Assembly: GCA_029547145.1 (NCBI GenBank)
Contig: JAKPPV010000040.1
Span: 1-42,978, forward strand
Source of the DNA: Methanobacteriota archaeon
GTDB taxonomy: Archaea; Halobacteriota; Methanomicrobia; Methanomicrobiales; Methanospirillaceae
Reading direction: 5' to 3'
Length of the DNA stretch: 42,978 nucleotides
Below the pieces are notes generated by a model. That model was given only the letters and a program-made list of their open reading frames with translations, was not told the origin of the DNA and did not search any database. Positions 18,406 through 26,072 of the stretch are shown here, piece by piece. Position 1 is the first letter of the stretch. Every line of letters starts with the position of its first letter. Position numbers and translations under genes: made by a program.

Positions 18406-19195
18406 CGGGCAGGCCCTCTCCTCTCTCCATCCCGTCGTGGCACGTCCCGATCTGCGTGAACTGAACCCGTTTGATATCCCGCGTGTTTATCCGGCTTTCA
18501 GGGGACCCTTGTGTCCACGAAGAGGCGGAAGGATGGCGTAAAATCTCCGGTTTCCGGGTCCGTTCGCGCTCTCGTGCAGGGCCTCACCATGTGACCAATC
18601 AACACGCCGGTTCGCCATGATCCGGCACCGGCGGGGGTTCATCGACCCTTCTTCAGGGCGCCCGGGGAGCCCGCACACCGCCGGCGCCATTCAGGTGCAA
18701 TCGGGGATGCGATATGGGAACCCGATCCGGATTCGGGTGACCCCGGGGTTCATCGGTTCGTCGTTCGGGATCGGCGCAACGCGGAGTCTCCCGTCGGAAC
18801 CGGAAAACACGGTCATCCGGGAGATATTCGGCGAGTATGCCACGGCGGCGGCCTTTTCCGATGGGTGACAGGGAACCGGTCCCTGGTCCGGGTGCAGAAC
18901 GGCGGGCAGGTCTGCCGGGTCAGCGAATTGTCGCAGGCGTGGACACACGGGTCGGGACGCCGGGAATGCGGCCCGAAGACCTCCCACCCACCCGCCTGTG
19001 CCCCCTCCATCTGGTGACCGCCGGGGATGCCGCTGCGTTCGACCGGTCGTCGGAGTACCCGACCACTTCGACCCCCGCGTTCGGATCGAAAACCCCCGAT
19101 CGCCCACCTGTCGGACGATGCCCCCTCTCTGCCGACCACACCGCACGCACCGGCCCGTCATCACCCTTTTGTGCCGGCCCACCGAACCGTCTGAG
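18406..19195. other. 790-base stretch with no recognisable gene
   Basis: A pyrimidine-rich run follows the sepS stop (18412-18435) and may end transcription. The rest is GC-rich and holds only short open frames on both strands without recognisable protein character, signal or family motif. I see no RNA gene, insertion sequence or TATA box of note. It may be a decayed gene. Confidence 0.5.
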
Positions 19196-20107
19196 GTGGA
19201 CCCGTTCACCCACGCGATCGCGGCAGCCGTCCTTGCCGACGCCCTCGGACTGCCGGCGCTGGTCCCGTTTGCCGTGCTCGGCTCGGTGATCATCGACGTC
19301 GACGCGTTCTTCTCCCGCCTCTCCGATCCCCATCCGGCGCTCTACCTCTTCGTCCACGGGGGGATCGCCCACGGGCTCGCCGGCGCCGCCGGCATGGCGG
19401 TGCTCGCATGGGCCGGTCTTCTCCTCACCGGACTGGCCGGCCTCCTGCCTCTGGCGATCCCGTCCACCACTGGGTTTGCCGCCGTGCTCGCCGGGGCGTA
19501 CCTGCACCTCGGACTCGACTGGCTCGCCTGCCCGGGCCTGCCGCTCCTCGCGCCGTTCTCGGACCAAAAGTATACCCTCGGGCTCCTTCCCGGGCCGAGC
19601 CTCGTCCTCTTCCTGCTCAGCACCGCCGTCCTTTCCCTGCTCGCGACGGGTACGGCCACCGTCGACACCCTCCGTCTGCCCGCCGCCGCGATCGCCGGCG
19701 CGTTCTTTTTCATCCGCATCGTTGCTTTCGCTCTCGCCCATCACCGGCCCGGCACCGCCGGACGGCTGGTCCCGACGATCCATCCGCTCCGGTGGCTGGT
19801 GATCGCCGAGACTCCCGGGGCGTGGTCGGTGGCCGGGTACCGGATCGGGAGCGGGACGGTGGATCTTAGCACGTACCCGAAGTATCGGGAGGTGTCCCCC
19901 GGCGAGGCGACGCAGTATCTCGCGCACCCGCGGGCCAGGCGCGTCCGGTACCACTCGTACATAACCACGGTGGAGTGCGACGGGGACGCCGTCGTCGTCG
20001 CCGACCCGGTGCGGGAAGCCGGGCTCGTCCGTTACCCGTTCGACCACCAGCGGGCCCGGCTCCCGCTCATGAAACCCGCTGCCGGGTGCCCCGATGGCGG
20101 GTCATGA
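19196..20107 (+). CDS. YdjM-like membrane-bound metal-dependent hydrolase
   Basis: A protein of about 303 residues starting at a GTG. The family start D-P-F-T-H-A follows directly (VDPFTHAIAAAVLADAL), which decides the start against longer frames. Metal-binding candidates are His6 in this motif, the aspartates in VIIDVDAFFSRL, His in LFVHGGIAHGLAG, and YLHLGLDWL. Several hydrophobic helices follow, then a soluble C-terminal part (WSVAGYRIGSGTVDLSTYPKY). The family is called YdjM or inner-membrane metal-dependent hydrolase; its substrate is unknown. It converges on the small-protein gene of the ATP-grasp operon, 25 bases away. Confidence 0.8.
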   Translation: MDPFTHAIAAAVLADALGLPALVPFAVLGSVIIDVDAFFSRLSDPHPALYLFVHGGIAHGLAGAAGMAVLAWAGLLLTGLAGLLPLAIPSTTGFAAVLAGAYLHLGLDWLACPGLPLLAPFSDQKYTLGLLPGPSLVLFLLSTAVLSLLATGTATVDTLRLPAAAIAGAFFFIRIVAFALAHHRPGTAGRLVPTIHPLRWLVIAETPGAWSVAGYRIGSGTVDLSTYPKYREVSPGEATQYLAHPRARRVRYHSYITTVECDGDAVVVADPVREAGLVRYPFDHQRARLPLMKPAAGCPDGGS

Positions 20108-20132
20108 ACGGGGTTGGGGACCGTCCGCTCCC

Positions 20133-20468
20133 TCAATCCAGGACGGCGATGCCGTCCGGGTGGGCATAGAACCGGTTCTGTCCGCCCCTCCGGGTCCGGA
20201 TCGAGACCCGATCCCCCGTCCGCATCCCGAGCCTGCGGGTGAGCTCCCGCCGGACGAACACCGTCAGGCCCGATCCCGGGTCGACATGCACCAGGTTGGG
20301 ATACCCCCCGACGGGTTCGACCTCCTCTACCTCCAGTGAAACGGCGGCGAACTCCGGCAGCCCGGCGGAGTCCTCCAGCCCCGTGATGCGTCCTGTCACC
20401 ACCGCCCAGTTCTCCACGATCGCCACCATGTTTGGCTCCATCTCCCCGTTGCGACGCCGCCGGTTCAC
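20133..20468 (-). CDS. Small basic protein, last gene of the ATP-grasp operon
   Basis: Up to 111 residues from a GTG that overlaps the ATP-grasp stop (GTGA). ATGs at 20441 (preceded by ggggag) and 20429 are alternative starts. The body is a run of beta-strands with conserved-looking hydrophobics (AAVSLEVEEVEPV, YPNLVHVDPGSGLTVFV). A C-terminal positive patch follows (RRELTRRLGMRTGDRVSIRT, then RRGGQNRFYAHP). The strand pattern suggests a small OB-like barrel. I do not recognise a family. Its tight coupling to the ligase suggests it works with it, perhaps as a binding partner or scaffold. Confidence 0.65.
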   Translation of the reverse strand: MNRRRRNGEMEPNMVAIVENWAVVTGRITGLEDSAGLPEFAAVSLEVEEVEPVGGYPNLVHVDPGSGLTVFVRRELTRRLGMRTGDRVSIRTRRGGQNRFYAHPDGIAVLD

Positions 20469-21400
20469 GCGGCATCGCCTCCGGACAGGTACCGGACGAT
20501 CCCCCCGGCGATCTCCTGGCCCGACCCCTCCTGGAAGAAGGAGTAGGCAGGCATCGGGTTAACCTCGAAACAGTAATACTCTCCTGCAGGCGTCACCTTC
20601 AGGTCGATCCCGGCAAGCGGGAGGGCGAGCCGCGTGGCAAGCGCCCGGCAGCGGGCCTCGATCTCCTCCGGGAGTTGCACCGGGACCATCTTCAACTCCT
20701 CCCCCTCCGACGACGGGTACCGGTAGTCGACCGCCGGGGTCTGTATCTCCGTCGCGAAGACCTCCTCCCCGGTGACGTGGACGCGGACGTTGGTACCGGG
20801 CACGAACGCCTGGAACTGGGTCGGAAGCAGCCGGACCCGGTCCAGGTGGAGGAGCCTGACGTCGGAGAGGGTACGGACGATCGACCTCGTCCCGCTGATC
20901 GACTTGAAGACCACCTTGCCGTGCGCCCGGAGGAACTCTTTTATGCGCCCCGGGTCCGAGGTGATCAGCGTGGGTGGAGTCAGAAACCCCGTCTCCTGGA
21001 TGAACTGCGCCTGGTACGGCTTCGAAGCGTTCGATCCCATCGCCGAGCACCGGTTCATCACCCGGCAGAGCGTCATCTCAGTCCACTGGGTGAGCGCGTC
21101 GTGGAGGAGCCCGGACCGCCGGAATCCTCCCGGATCATAGGTCGGCCCGAGCCGGTTCTCCGGGAGGTCCTGCCAGTCCATCAGCCGGAGAAAGACCCCG
21201 GAGAAGACCGAGAGCGGCCAGTCCCGGCCGCAGAGCGAGAGGATACCATCGACCGGCTCCCCACGCCGGACATCGACCCGAAGACCGATGGAACGGGACT
21301 CCCGCTGGTTCAGGACGACGTGCTCGACCCCTGCCACCTCCGCTGCCTCGATCACCAGACGCGTCGGCCCGTCCGATGGGATGCCGCAGACCAGAATCAT
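20465..21400 (-). CDS. RimK-like ATP-grasp ligase
   Basis: A 311-residue ATP-grasp protein starting at MILVCGIPSDGPTR. A pre-ATP-grasp domain (about residues 1-100) contains FSGVFLRLMDWQ. The ATP-grasp fold follows: KVVFKSISGTRSIVRTL (ATP-binding lysine and glycine-rich loop), LLPTQFQAFVPGTNVRVHVTG (hinge), and LALPLAGIDLKVTPAGEYYCFEVNPMP with the metal-binding Asp, Glu and Asn. Such enzymes join a carboxylate to an amine via an acyl-phosphate, as in RimK and the peptide-modifying (graspetide) ligases. It overlaps the preceding degenerate partner by four bases and the next small gene by four bases. The substrate is unknown. Confidence 0.85.
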   Translation of the reverse strand: MILVCGIPSDGPTRLVIEAAEVAGVEHVVLNQRESRSIGLRVDVRRGEPVDGILSLCGRDWPLSVFSGVFLRLMDWQDLPENRLGPTYDPGGFRRSGLLHDALTQWTEMTLCRVMNRCSAMGSNASKPYQAQFIQETGFLTPPTLITSDPGRIKEFLRAHGKVVFKSISGTRSIVRTLSDVRLLHLDRVRLLPTQFQAFVPGTNVRVHVTGEEVFATEIQTPAVDYRYPSSEGEELKMVPVQLPEEIEARCRALATRLALPLAGIDLKVTPAGEYYCFEVNPMPAYSFFQEGSGQEIAGGIVRYLSGGDAA

Positions 21401-22230
21401 GCCGCCGGGACCTCTTCCCCGGCCAGCAGCAGGGCGATCGCCCGGTGGGCCACGGGATCCTCCGTCACGGGAAACGAGGTCACGTTCGTCACCAGCCACT
21501 CCCCGGTATCGACCGACCGCCTGAACGAAACCTGGAGAAGGTTGCACCCGGCACGGGCGCTGAGCCGGTCCAGGCCTGCCGAGAACCGCTCCCCGAGCCG
21601 GCCTATCCGATGCCTGCCGGAGACGAGCACGATCTCCTCCTCGCCGTCGACCGGTTCGAAGAAGCAGGTCGGCTCCCGTGGGAATGGCGGGGTACAAACC
21701 GGTTCGAAGACGGTCTCGCCCGTTCCGTCCGCGCTGATCCGGTGCGGGATGTACCCCCGTTCGAAGAAGACCCGTGGGTCGCTCGAGAAGGTACAGCCCC
21801 GCCCAGGGAGGCCCGCACGGGAGGCGAGATCAAGCCACTGGAGAAGGGGAAACTCCGGCCCGGGAAGCGACCACGGGGAGGGGGGGTTCACCACCGGGCA
21901 GGGGAGCGCGGCGAGCCAGGAGAGCCAGAGGGCGGCAACCTCGCCGAGGGCATACAGGCGGTCGGCTTCGCTCGACCGGAGGAACTGCGGAAGGTCAGGG
22001 ACCTGCAGCCGGTTGAAGACCCCGCGAATCCCCCGATCGTCGAGCCTGGTCCCGTCCGCGAGGCGGACCCGTGTACCGGTCTTCCCCTCGCCGAGCCGTT
22101 GTTCCCAGCAGGGGGCGAGGGCGAGTTCCTCTTCGGTGATGAACATGACACGTTCCTCTCCGAGCCACTCCCTGAGCACCCCATACACCCCACACGCGGT
22201 CACATCAGCGGGTGAGGCGAGGACCAGCAC
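21397..22230 (-). CDS. Degenerate ATP-grasp-like partner protein
   Basis: About 277 residues from the GTG at 22230 (VLVLASPADVTACGVYGVLR); longer in-frame starts would run into the end of the protease gene. The N-terminal part resembles a pre-ATP-grasp domain: IRGVFNRLQVPDLPQF matches the VFLRL segment of its neighbour, followed by LWLSWLAALPCPVVNPPSPW. The end, ARAGCNLLQVSFRRSVDTGEW then LVTNVTSFPV, aligns with the ligase segment LAGIDLKVTPAGEYYCFEVNPMP but lacks the metal-binding Asp/Glu/Asn. It is therefore probably a non-catalytic paralogue working with the ligase. It sits 20 bases after the M6 protease gene and overlaps the ligase. Confidence 0.65.
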   Translation of the reverse strand: MLVLASPADVTACGVYGVLREWLGEERVMFITEEELALAPCWEQRLGEGKTGTRVRLADGTRLDDRGIRGVFNRLQVPDLPQFLRSSEADRLYALGEVAALWLSWLAALPCPVVNPPSPWSLPGPEFPLLQWLDLASRAGLPGRGCTFSSDPRVFFERGYIPHRISADGTGETVFEPVCTPPFPREPTCFFEPVDGEEEIVLVSGRHRIGRLGERFSAGLDRLSARAGCNLLQVSFRRSVDTGEWLVTNVTSFPVTEDPVAHRAIALLLAGEEVPAA

Positions 22231-22249
22231 CTGCCCGTCTGTCTCCGTC

Positions 22250-24073
22250 TCACCAGCCTCCCTGCGGGGTGTCGAGCGCCCGCTTCTGCCCTGAACGGCG
22301 GCCGGTCCGCCGGAAGATCTCCTCGTAGTCCTCCTCCTCGGAAAGGCCTCCCTCCCGGAGATCGGGCCGCAGGGTCTCATCGATGAAGGGCTCGGCGAGC
22401 CCTAGGCGGGCCTCGAGTGCCGCGATACGGGCCTCCAGGACCGAGATGTCCGCATCCTGGAACTGTCGTTTCGGCCGGGTAGTTCCACCCTTCGGCCATC
22501 CACCGGGGATCTCGATCTTCTTGACATCGACCTTGTCTTTGAGGACCTTGTTCTCGATCTTGAGTTCCTTCTTGAGTTCCTTGATCTGGTCCTTCTTCAG
22601 TTCCTTGACCTCCTTGATCTGGTCCTTGATGATCTCCTTCTTCAGTTTTATGATGCACGAGGTGGCGACGTTCGCGTTCATCACCGGCCCCGAGGGGCTG
22701 ATGTTGGTGATCGAGACGCAGGTGTCCACTCCTCCGTACGAGAGCGAGTGCGGGGTCGTCGTCTTGGTGAACGATGTGTTGCCCGCGGTGCCCGGGTACG
22801 GGTCGCCCGCATCCCCGCGGTTCGCACCGTTCTCCAGATCCTTCTTTCCATCGGCCTGGACAAGGCGGACCTTCGGGTGGTTCTCGTTGGTGTTGTTCCC
22901 GATCGCGTCGTCGATGTGCCAGATCAGGAGACCGTCACCCGGGAGTTTCGCGTCCGAGCCGATCCGCTGTCGGTTCTCAACCAGGAAGTACTCCTGCCCA
23001 CCACCGCAATCCTTCCAGAGCCGAAGGATTGTGTGGCTGGTCTCCACTGCCTGGATCGACTGCGTCGTGCTGGCTGTCGGGCAGGCGAACGTGACCCAGT
23101 CCTGCTGGGCCTTGCACCACGCAGACGGGTGCGCCGGGATCTCGCCGCCCCCGTTCCAGCTGCCCGAGCCCATCAGACACCAAGAGCCGACGCCTTCGCT
23201 CGTCCCGTCCGTGTCGTAGAGGTCCGGGAAACCGAAGAGCGCGTGGCCGAGCTCGTGGCAGCAGACGCCGATCTTCGCGTCCTCCGGGACCGTTGCATAG
23301 GCATAGACCTTCACGCCGTCCGCGGAGTAGGCTCCGCCCTCGAGTACCCACTTATGGGACCAGATGTCGTTGGCGCTCCCGGTCTCTTCCGCCCCCTGTC
23401 CGGCGTGTATGACGATGAATGCGTCGACGAAACCGTCCCCGTCGTTGTCGTACTGTGCATAGTTGACCGCGGCGTTCGCGGCGACGGCGGCGTCTTTAGC
23501 CATGGTCCGGGCATTCGGAGAGGCGCTCCCGACCCCAGAGTCACCGTGGGCGTACTCGGTCAGATTCCTGGGGAGGGTGTAGGGCCCGAGAACCTCACCA
23601 ACGATCTCCACCTGACCGTTCGAGACCTCGGTAAAGTATTCGCGGAGACTGCCGTTCGGAAGCACCCCTGTGGAGAAGAAGAGGTCCTTGAAGTGCTGGG
23701 GGGACTCCGCAAACTTTCTGTCGGGGAACTCGGCGAGCACGACGATCGCCCGGATCGTCCCCGTGATCGGTGCACGGTCGGCTGCCGCCCGCCGAACGGG
23801 CTCGGCGGATGTCCCGAGGGGGAAAAGGTCGCCGGGGTAGATCAGTCCATCATCCTTGCCCGGGGGCGAGTAGTCCCGCACCGCAAGCATCCGGGAGAGC
23901 GGCCCTTTTGCCTTTGCGCGGAGTTGCGCGAGGTCTGTCTTCATCTTTTCGGCGAGCCTGGGACTTGGCGGCACCATCTCGGGTTCGTTGATGGATCTCC
24001 CGATCCATACGGGCCGGTCTGCCAGCACGGCATTTCGGCCAGTTCTGTCGTTTTCATTCTCTGTTTCGTTCAT
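22250..24073 (-). CDS. M6-type metalloprotease without signal peptide
   Basis: A 607-residue protein of the immune-inhibitor-A (M6) peptidase family. The zinc site is HELGH at residues 273-277 (VCCHELGHALFGFPDLYD), followed by WCLMGSGSWNG, the family's Met-turn region. A calcium-like DNDGDGFVDAFIVIHAG segment precedes it. After about residue 470 comes a charged lysine/glutamate-rich coiled coil (KKEIIKDQIKEVKELKK and on). A second coiled segment follows (ISVLEARIAALEARLG), then a basic tail. Unlike most M6 enzymes it has no signal peptide: the N-terminus is polar (MNETENENDRTG). It opens a minus-strand operon with two ATP-grasp-type proteins. It may be a substrate or maturing protease of that system. 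Confidence 0.8.
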   Translation of the reverse strand: MNETENENDRTGRNAVLADRPVWIGRSINEPEMVPPSPRLAEKMKTDLAQLRAKAKGPLSRMLAVRDYSPPGKDDGLIYPGDLFPLGTSAEPVRRAAADRAPITGTIRAIVVLAEFPDRKFAESPQHFKDLFFSTGVLPNGSLREYFTEVSNGQVEIVGEVLGPYTLPRNLTEYAHGDSGVGSASPNARTMAKDAAVAANAAVNYAQYDNDGDGFVDAFIVIHAGQGAEETGSANDIWSHKWVLEGGAYSADGVKVYAYATVPEDAKIGVCCHELGHALFGFPDLYDTDGTSEGVGSWCLMGSGSWNGGGEIPAHPSAWCKAQQDWVTFACPTASTTQSIQAVETSHTILRLWKDCGGGQEYFLVENRQRIGSDAKLPGDGLLIWHIDDAIGNNTNENHPKVRLVQADGKKDLENGANRGDAGDPYPGTAGNTSFTKTTTPHSLSYGGVDTCVSITNISPSGPVMNANVATSCIIKLKKEIIKDQIKEVKELKKDQIKELKKELKIENKVLKDKVDVKKIEIPGGWPKGGTTRPKRQFQDADISVLEARIAALEARLGLAEPFIDETLRPDLREGGLSEEEDYEEIFRRTGRRSGQKRALDTPQGGW

Positions 24074-24244
24074 TTTACCGTCTCCTGGAACCCTGTCTCC
24101 CGGTTGGTCCTGCTTCCCGTTCGTGATCGATTCACCTGATGTCCTCCGGGGGTGGACCCCGCCGGTATCCCTCTCGGCGGGATTCTTCGCCCTATGCCCT
24201 CCCCGAGACGGTGGGTCTCAAGAAGGCATACAAAGATTTTAACA

Positions 24245-24268
24245 AGTTCACTGTTACTATGGTGAACT
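24245..24268. promoter_or_regulatory. Inverted repeat, candidate operator between protease operon and dam
   Basis: The arms agttcac (24245-24251) and gtgaact (24262-24268) are exact reverse complements with a 10-base spacer, giving arm centres 17 bases apart. It lies in the AT-richer divergent gap between the M6 operon and the methylase, upstream of the protease. It has the form of a dimeric repressor site. A 12-base palindrome (ggtgaactcacc, 24261-24272) overlaps it. Confidence 0.5.
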
Positions 24269-24311
24269 CACCGGGATATTCGGGACCCGGTATTGATTAT
24301 AATATATAATG

Positions 24312-24319
24312 TATAAAAG
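24312..24319 (+). promoter_or_regulatory. Probable TATA box of the dam-ykgJ pair
   Basis: The sequence tataaaag, inside the AT-rich run 24295-24320, is a strong archaeal TATA box. The expected start site is near 24340, leaving a leader of about 110 bases before the GTG at 24452. A TTG at 24344 in the same frame would be near-leaderless but adds sequence lacking family character. Confidence 0.55.
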
Positions 24320-24451
24320 TCTGGTGTTTTCATCCCGGCCGGGTTGACGTCAGGTGCGGTACAGGACGGAAGGTCTGCAGGCGGTATCTGGAGGCGATCC
24401 GGCCTCCTCCGGCCTGAAGCCTTATCCGGGTCGACCGACAACGGATCCGGA

Positions 24452-25351
24452 GTGACCTCCGCAAAGCCCCCGCGACCGTTCCTGAAGTGGGCCGGCGGTA
24501 AGACCCAGCTCCTCCCCGCCCTCCTTGCCCGGCTCCCACCGGACCTCGAACAGGGGTTGATCCGGCGGTACGTGGAGCCGTTCGTCGGCAGCGGGGCGTT
24601 CTTCTTCGGTCTTCATCACCGGTACCCGGCCCTCGACTGCTGCCTTATCGACGCGAACCCCGACCTGACCCTGGTCTACCGGGTGGTCCGGGACCGGGTC
24701 GAGGAACTGATCGTCCGGCTCGAGACGATCGGCGAGGCCTACCGCGCGCAGGACGGAACAGGGCGCGCCGCCCTCTACTACGCGGTGCGGGACCGTTTCA
24801 ACGCCGTTGCGGCGGACCCGGTGGAGCGGGCGGCGGATCTCCTCTTCCTGAACCGGATCGGGTACAACGGGCTCTACCGGACGAACGCCTCGGGTGAGTT
24901 CAACGTGCCGCATGGACGGTACCGGAACCCCAGGATCTGCCGGCCGGAACTGCTTCGTGCGGCATCGCGGGCGCTCGAAGGCGCCAGGATCGGGGTGGGG
25001 GACTTCTCCGACGCGGGCCGTCTGGTGAACGACCGGACGTTCGTCTACCTGGACCCGCCGTACCGCCCGCTCTCCAGGACGGCATCGTTCACCGCCTACT
25101 CGCGTCAACCGTTCGGCGACGACGAGCAGCGCCGCCTCGCCGCCTTCGTCCGTGCGCTCGACGAGCGGGGAGCGCGGTTCATGCTCTCGAACTCGGACCC
25201 CCGGAATGCGGACCCCGGTGACGACTTCTTCGATGCGCTCTACGAGGGGTTCGTGATCGAGCGGGTGCCGGCCCGCCGGGCGATCAACCGGGACGGCGCA
25301 GGACGGGGGACGATCAACGAACTTATTATCCGGAACTACGGGGGTGCGTGA
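24452..25351 (+). CDS. Dam-type (D12 class) DNA adenine N6-methyltransferase
   Basis: A 299-residue methyltransferase that transfers a methyl group from SAM to adenine in DNA. The order is that of the alpha/D12 class. The N-terminal FLKWAGGKTQLLP (residues 10-22) and EPFVGSGAFFF form the SAM site, a target-recognition region follows, and the catalytic motif is DPPY at 201-204. The GTG start places the FLKWAGGK motif at the usual distance. A TTG at 24344 would add 36 residues without family character. No restriction enzyme gene is beside it, so it is an orphan methylase in this window. Its TGA overlaps the next ATG. Confidence 0.92.
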   Translation: MTSAKPPRPFLKWAGGKTQLLPALLARLPPDLEQGLIRRYVEPFVGSGAFFFGLHHRYPALDCCLIDANPDLTLVYRVVRDRVEELIVRLETIGEAYRAQDGTGRAALYYAVRDRFNAVAADPVERAADLLFLNRIGYNGLYRTNASGEFNVPHGRYRNPRICRPELLRAASRALEGARIGVGDFSDAGRLVNDRTFVYLDPPYRPLSRTASFTAYSRQPFGDDEQRRLAAFVRALDERGARFMLSNSDPRNADPGDDFFDALYEGFVIERVPARRAINRDGAGRGTINELIIRNYGGA

Positions 25352-26052
25352 TGCAGCCGTTCGACCGGCGGATCGCGGCGCTCGAGAGCGAACTCCGGGC
25401 CCTGCGGGCCTATCCGCGTGAACAGCTCGCCGGGATCATCCTGGAGGTCGGTTTCTCGTGCGACTGCTGCGGGCGTTGCTGTACCCGCGAGTACAACGAC
25501 CACGTCTTTGTACTGGAGGAAGACGTCGACCGGCTCCGTGGGATCGGTCCGGATCTCCTCCGGCCCGCCCCCAATCCCGAACTCTGTGACCAGCACGGGA
25601 GATGCTATGTCTCGGGATACGCCCTCGCGACGACGCCGGCGGGGGACTGTGTCCTGCTCGACGGGAACCGTCGCTGTCGCCGGTACGCGGATCGTCCGGT
25701 GATCTGCCGGATCTACCCGTACATGCTCCACCGGGAGACCGGCGCGGACGGGCGGTTCGACTGGCGGCAGGTCGCGGGGCTCGGTGAGCACGGCGGGTAC
25801 CACACCACGATCCCGTGCGATGTGGCGGACCGGCTCGCGGAGGAGACGATCGGGTACGAGATCGCATTCCTCGAGCAGACCCTGGGGTTCTACAGGGCGG
25901 CAGAGACCCTCTTCGCAGCGGAGGGCCTCCGTCACGTCCAGAAGCGGCGGGACGAACTCCTCAGGGCCCATGCCCGCGGAGAACCGCTCGAGGTGCTGGT
26001 CTACCACCGCGGTGGCTTCGAGCCGGAGGGGGGAGCTGCCATGCGAGGTTGA
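25351..26052 (+). CDS. YkgJ-family cysteine-cluster protein
   Basis: A 233-residue protein with the YkgJ-type metal-binding cysteine cluster near its start: Cys37, Cys39, Cys40, Cys43 and Cys44 (FSCDCCGRCC). Later cysteines lie in NPELCDQHGRCY, NRRCRRYADRPVICRIYPY and TTIPCDV. The pattern C-R-x-Y-x-x-R-P-x-x-C-R-x-[YF]-P is the family hallmark. It is thought to bind zinc or an iron-sulfur cluster; the function is not known. The start overlaps the methylase stop (TGATG), so the two genes are co-translated. It converges on a glycosyltransferase gene. Confidence 0.85.
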   Translation: MQPFDRRIAALESELRALRAYPREQLAGIILEVGFSCDCCGRCCTREYNDHVFVLEEDVDRLRGIGPDLLRPAPNPELCDQHGRCYVSGYALATTPAGDCVLLDGNRRCRRYADRPVICRIYPYMLHRETGADGRFDWRQVAGLGEHGGYHTTIPCDVADRLAEETIGYEIAFLEQTLGFYRAAETLFAAEGLRHVQKRRDELLRAHARGEPLEVLVYHRGGFEPEGGAAMRG

Positions 26053-26072
26053 GGACTGTACCCCCTCTCCTT

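Noticed and set aside
18691-19293. 200-codon minus-strand frame upstream of the YdjM-like gene
   Set aside because: It overlaps the start of a well-supported gene, has no recognisable domain and has an Arg/Gly-rich composition typical of GC-rich shadow frames.
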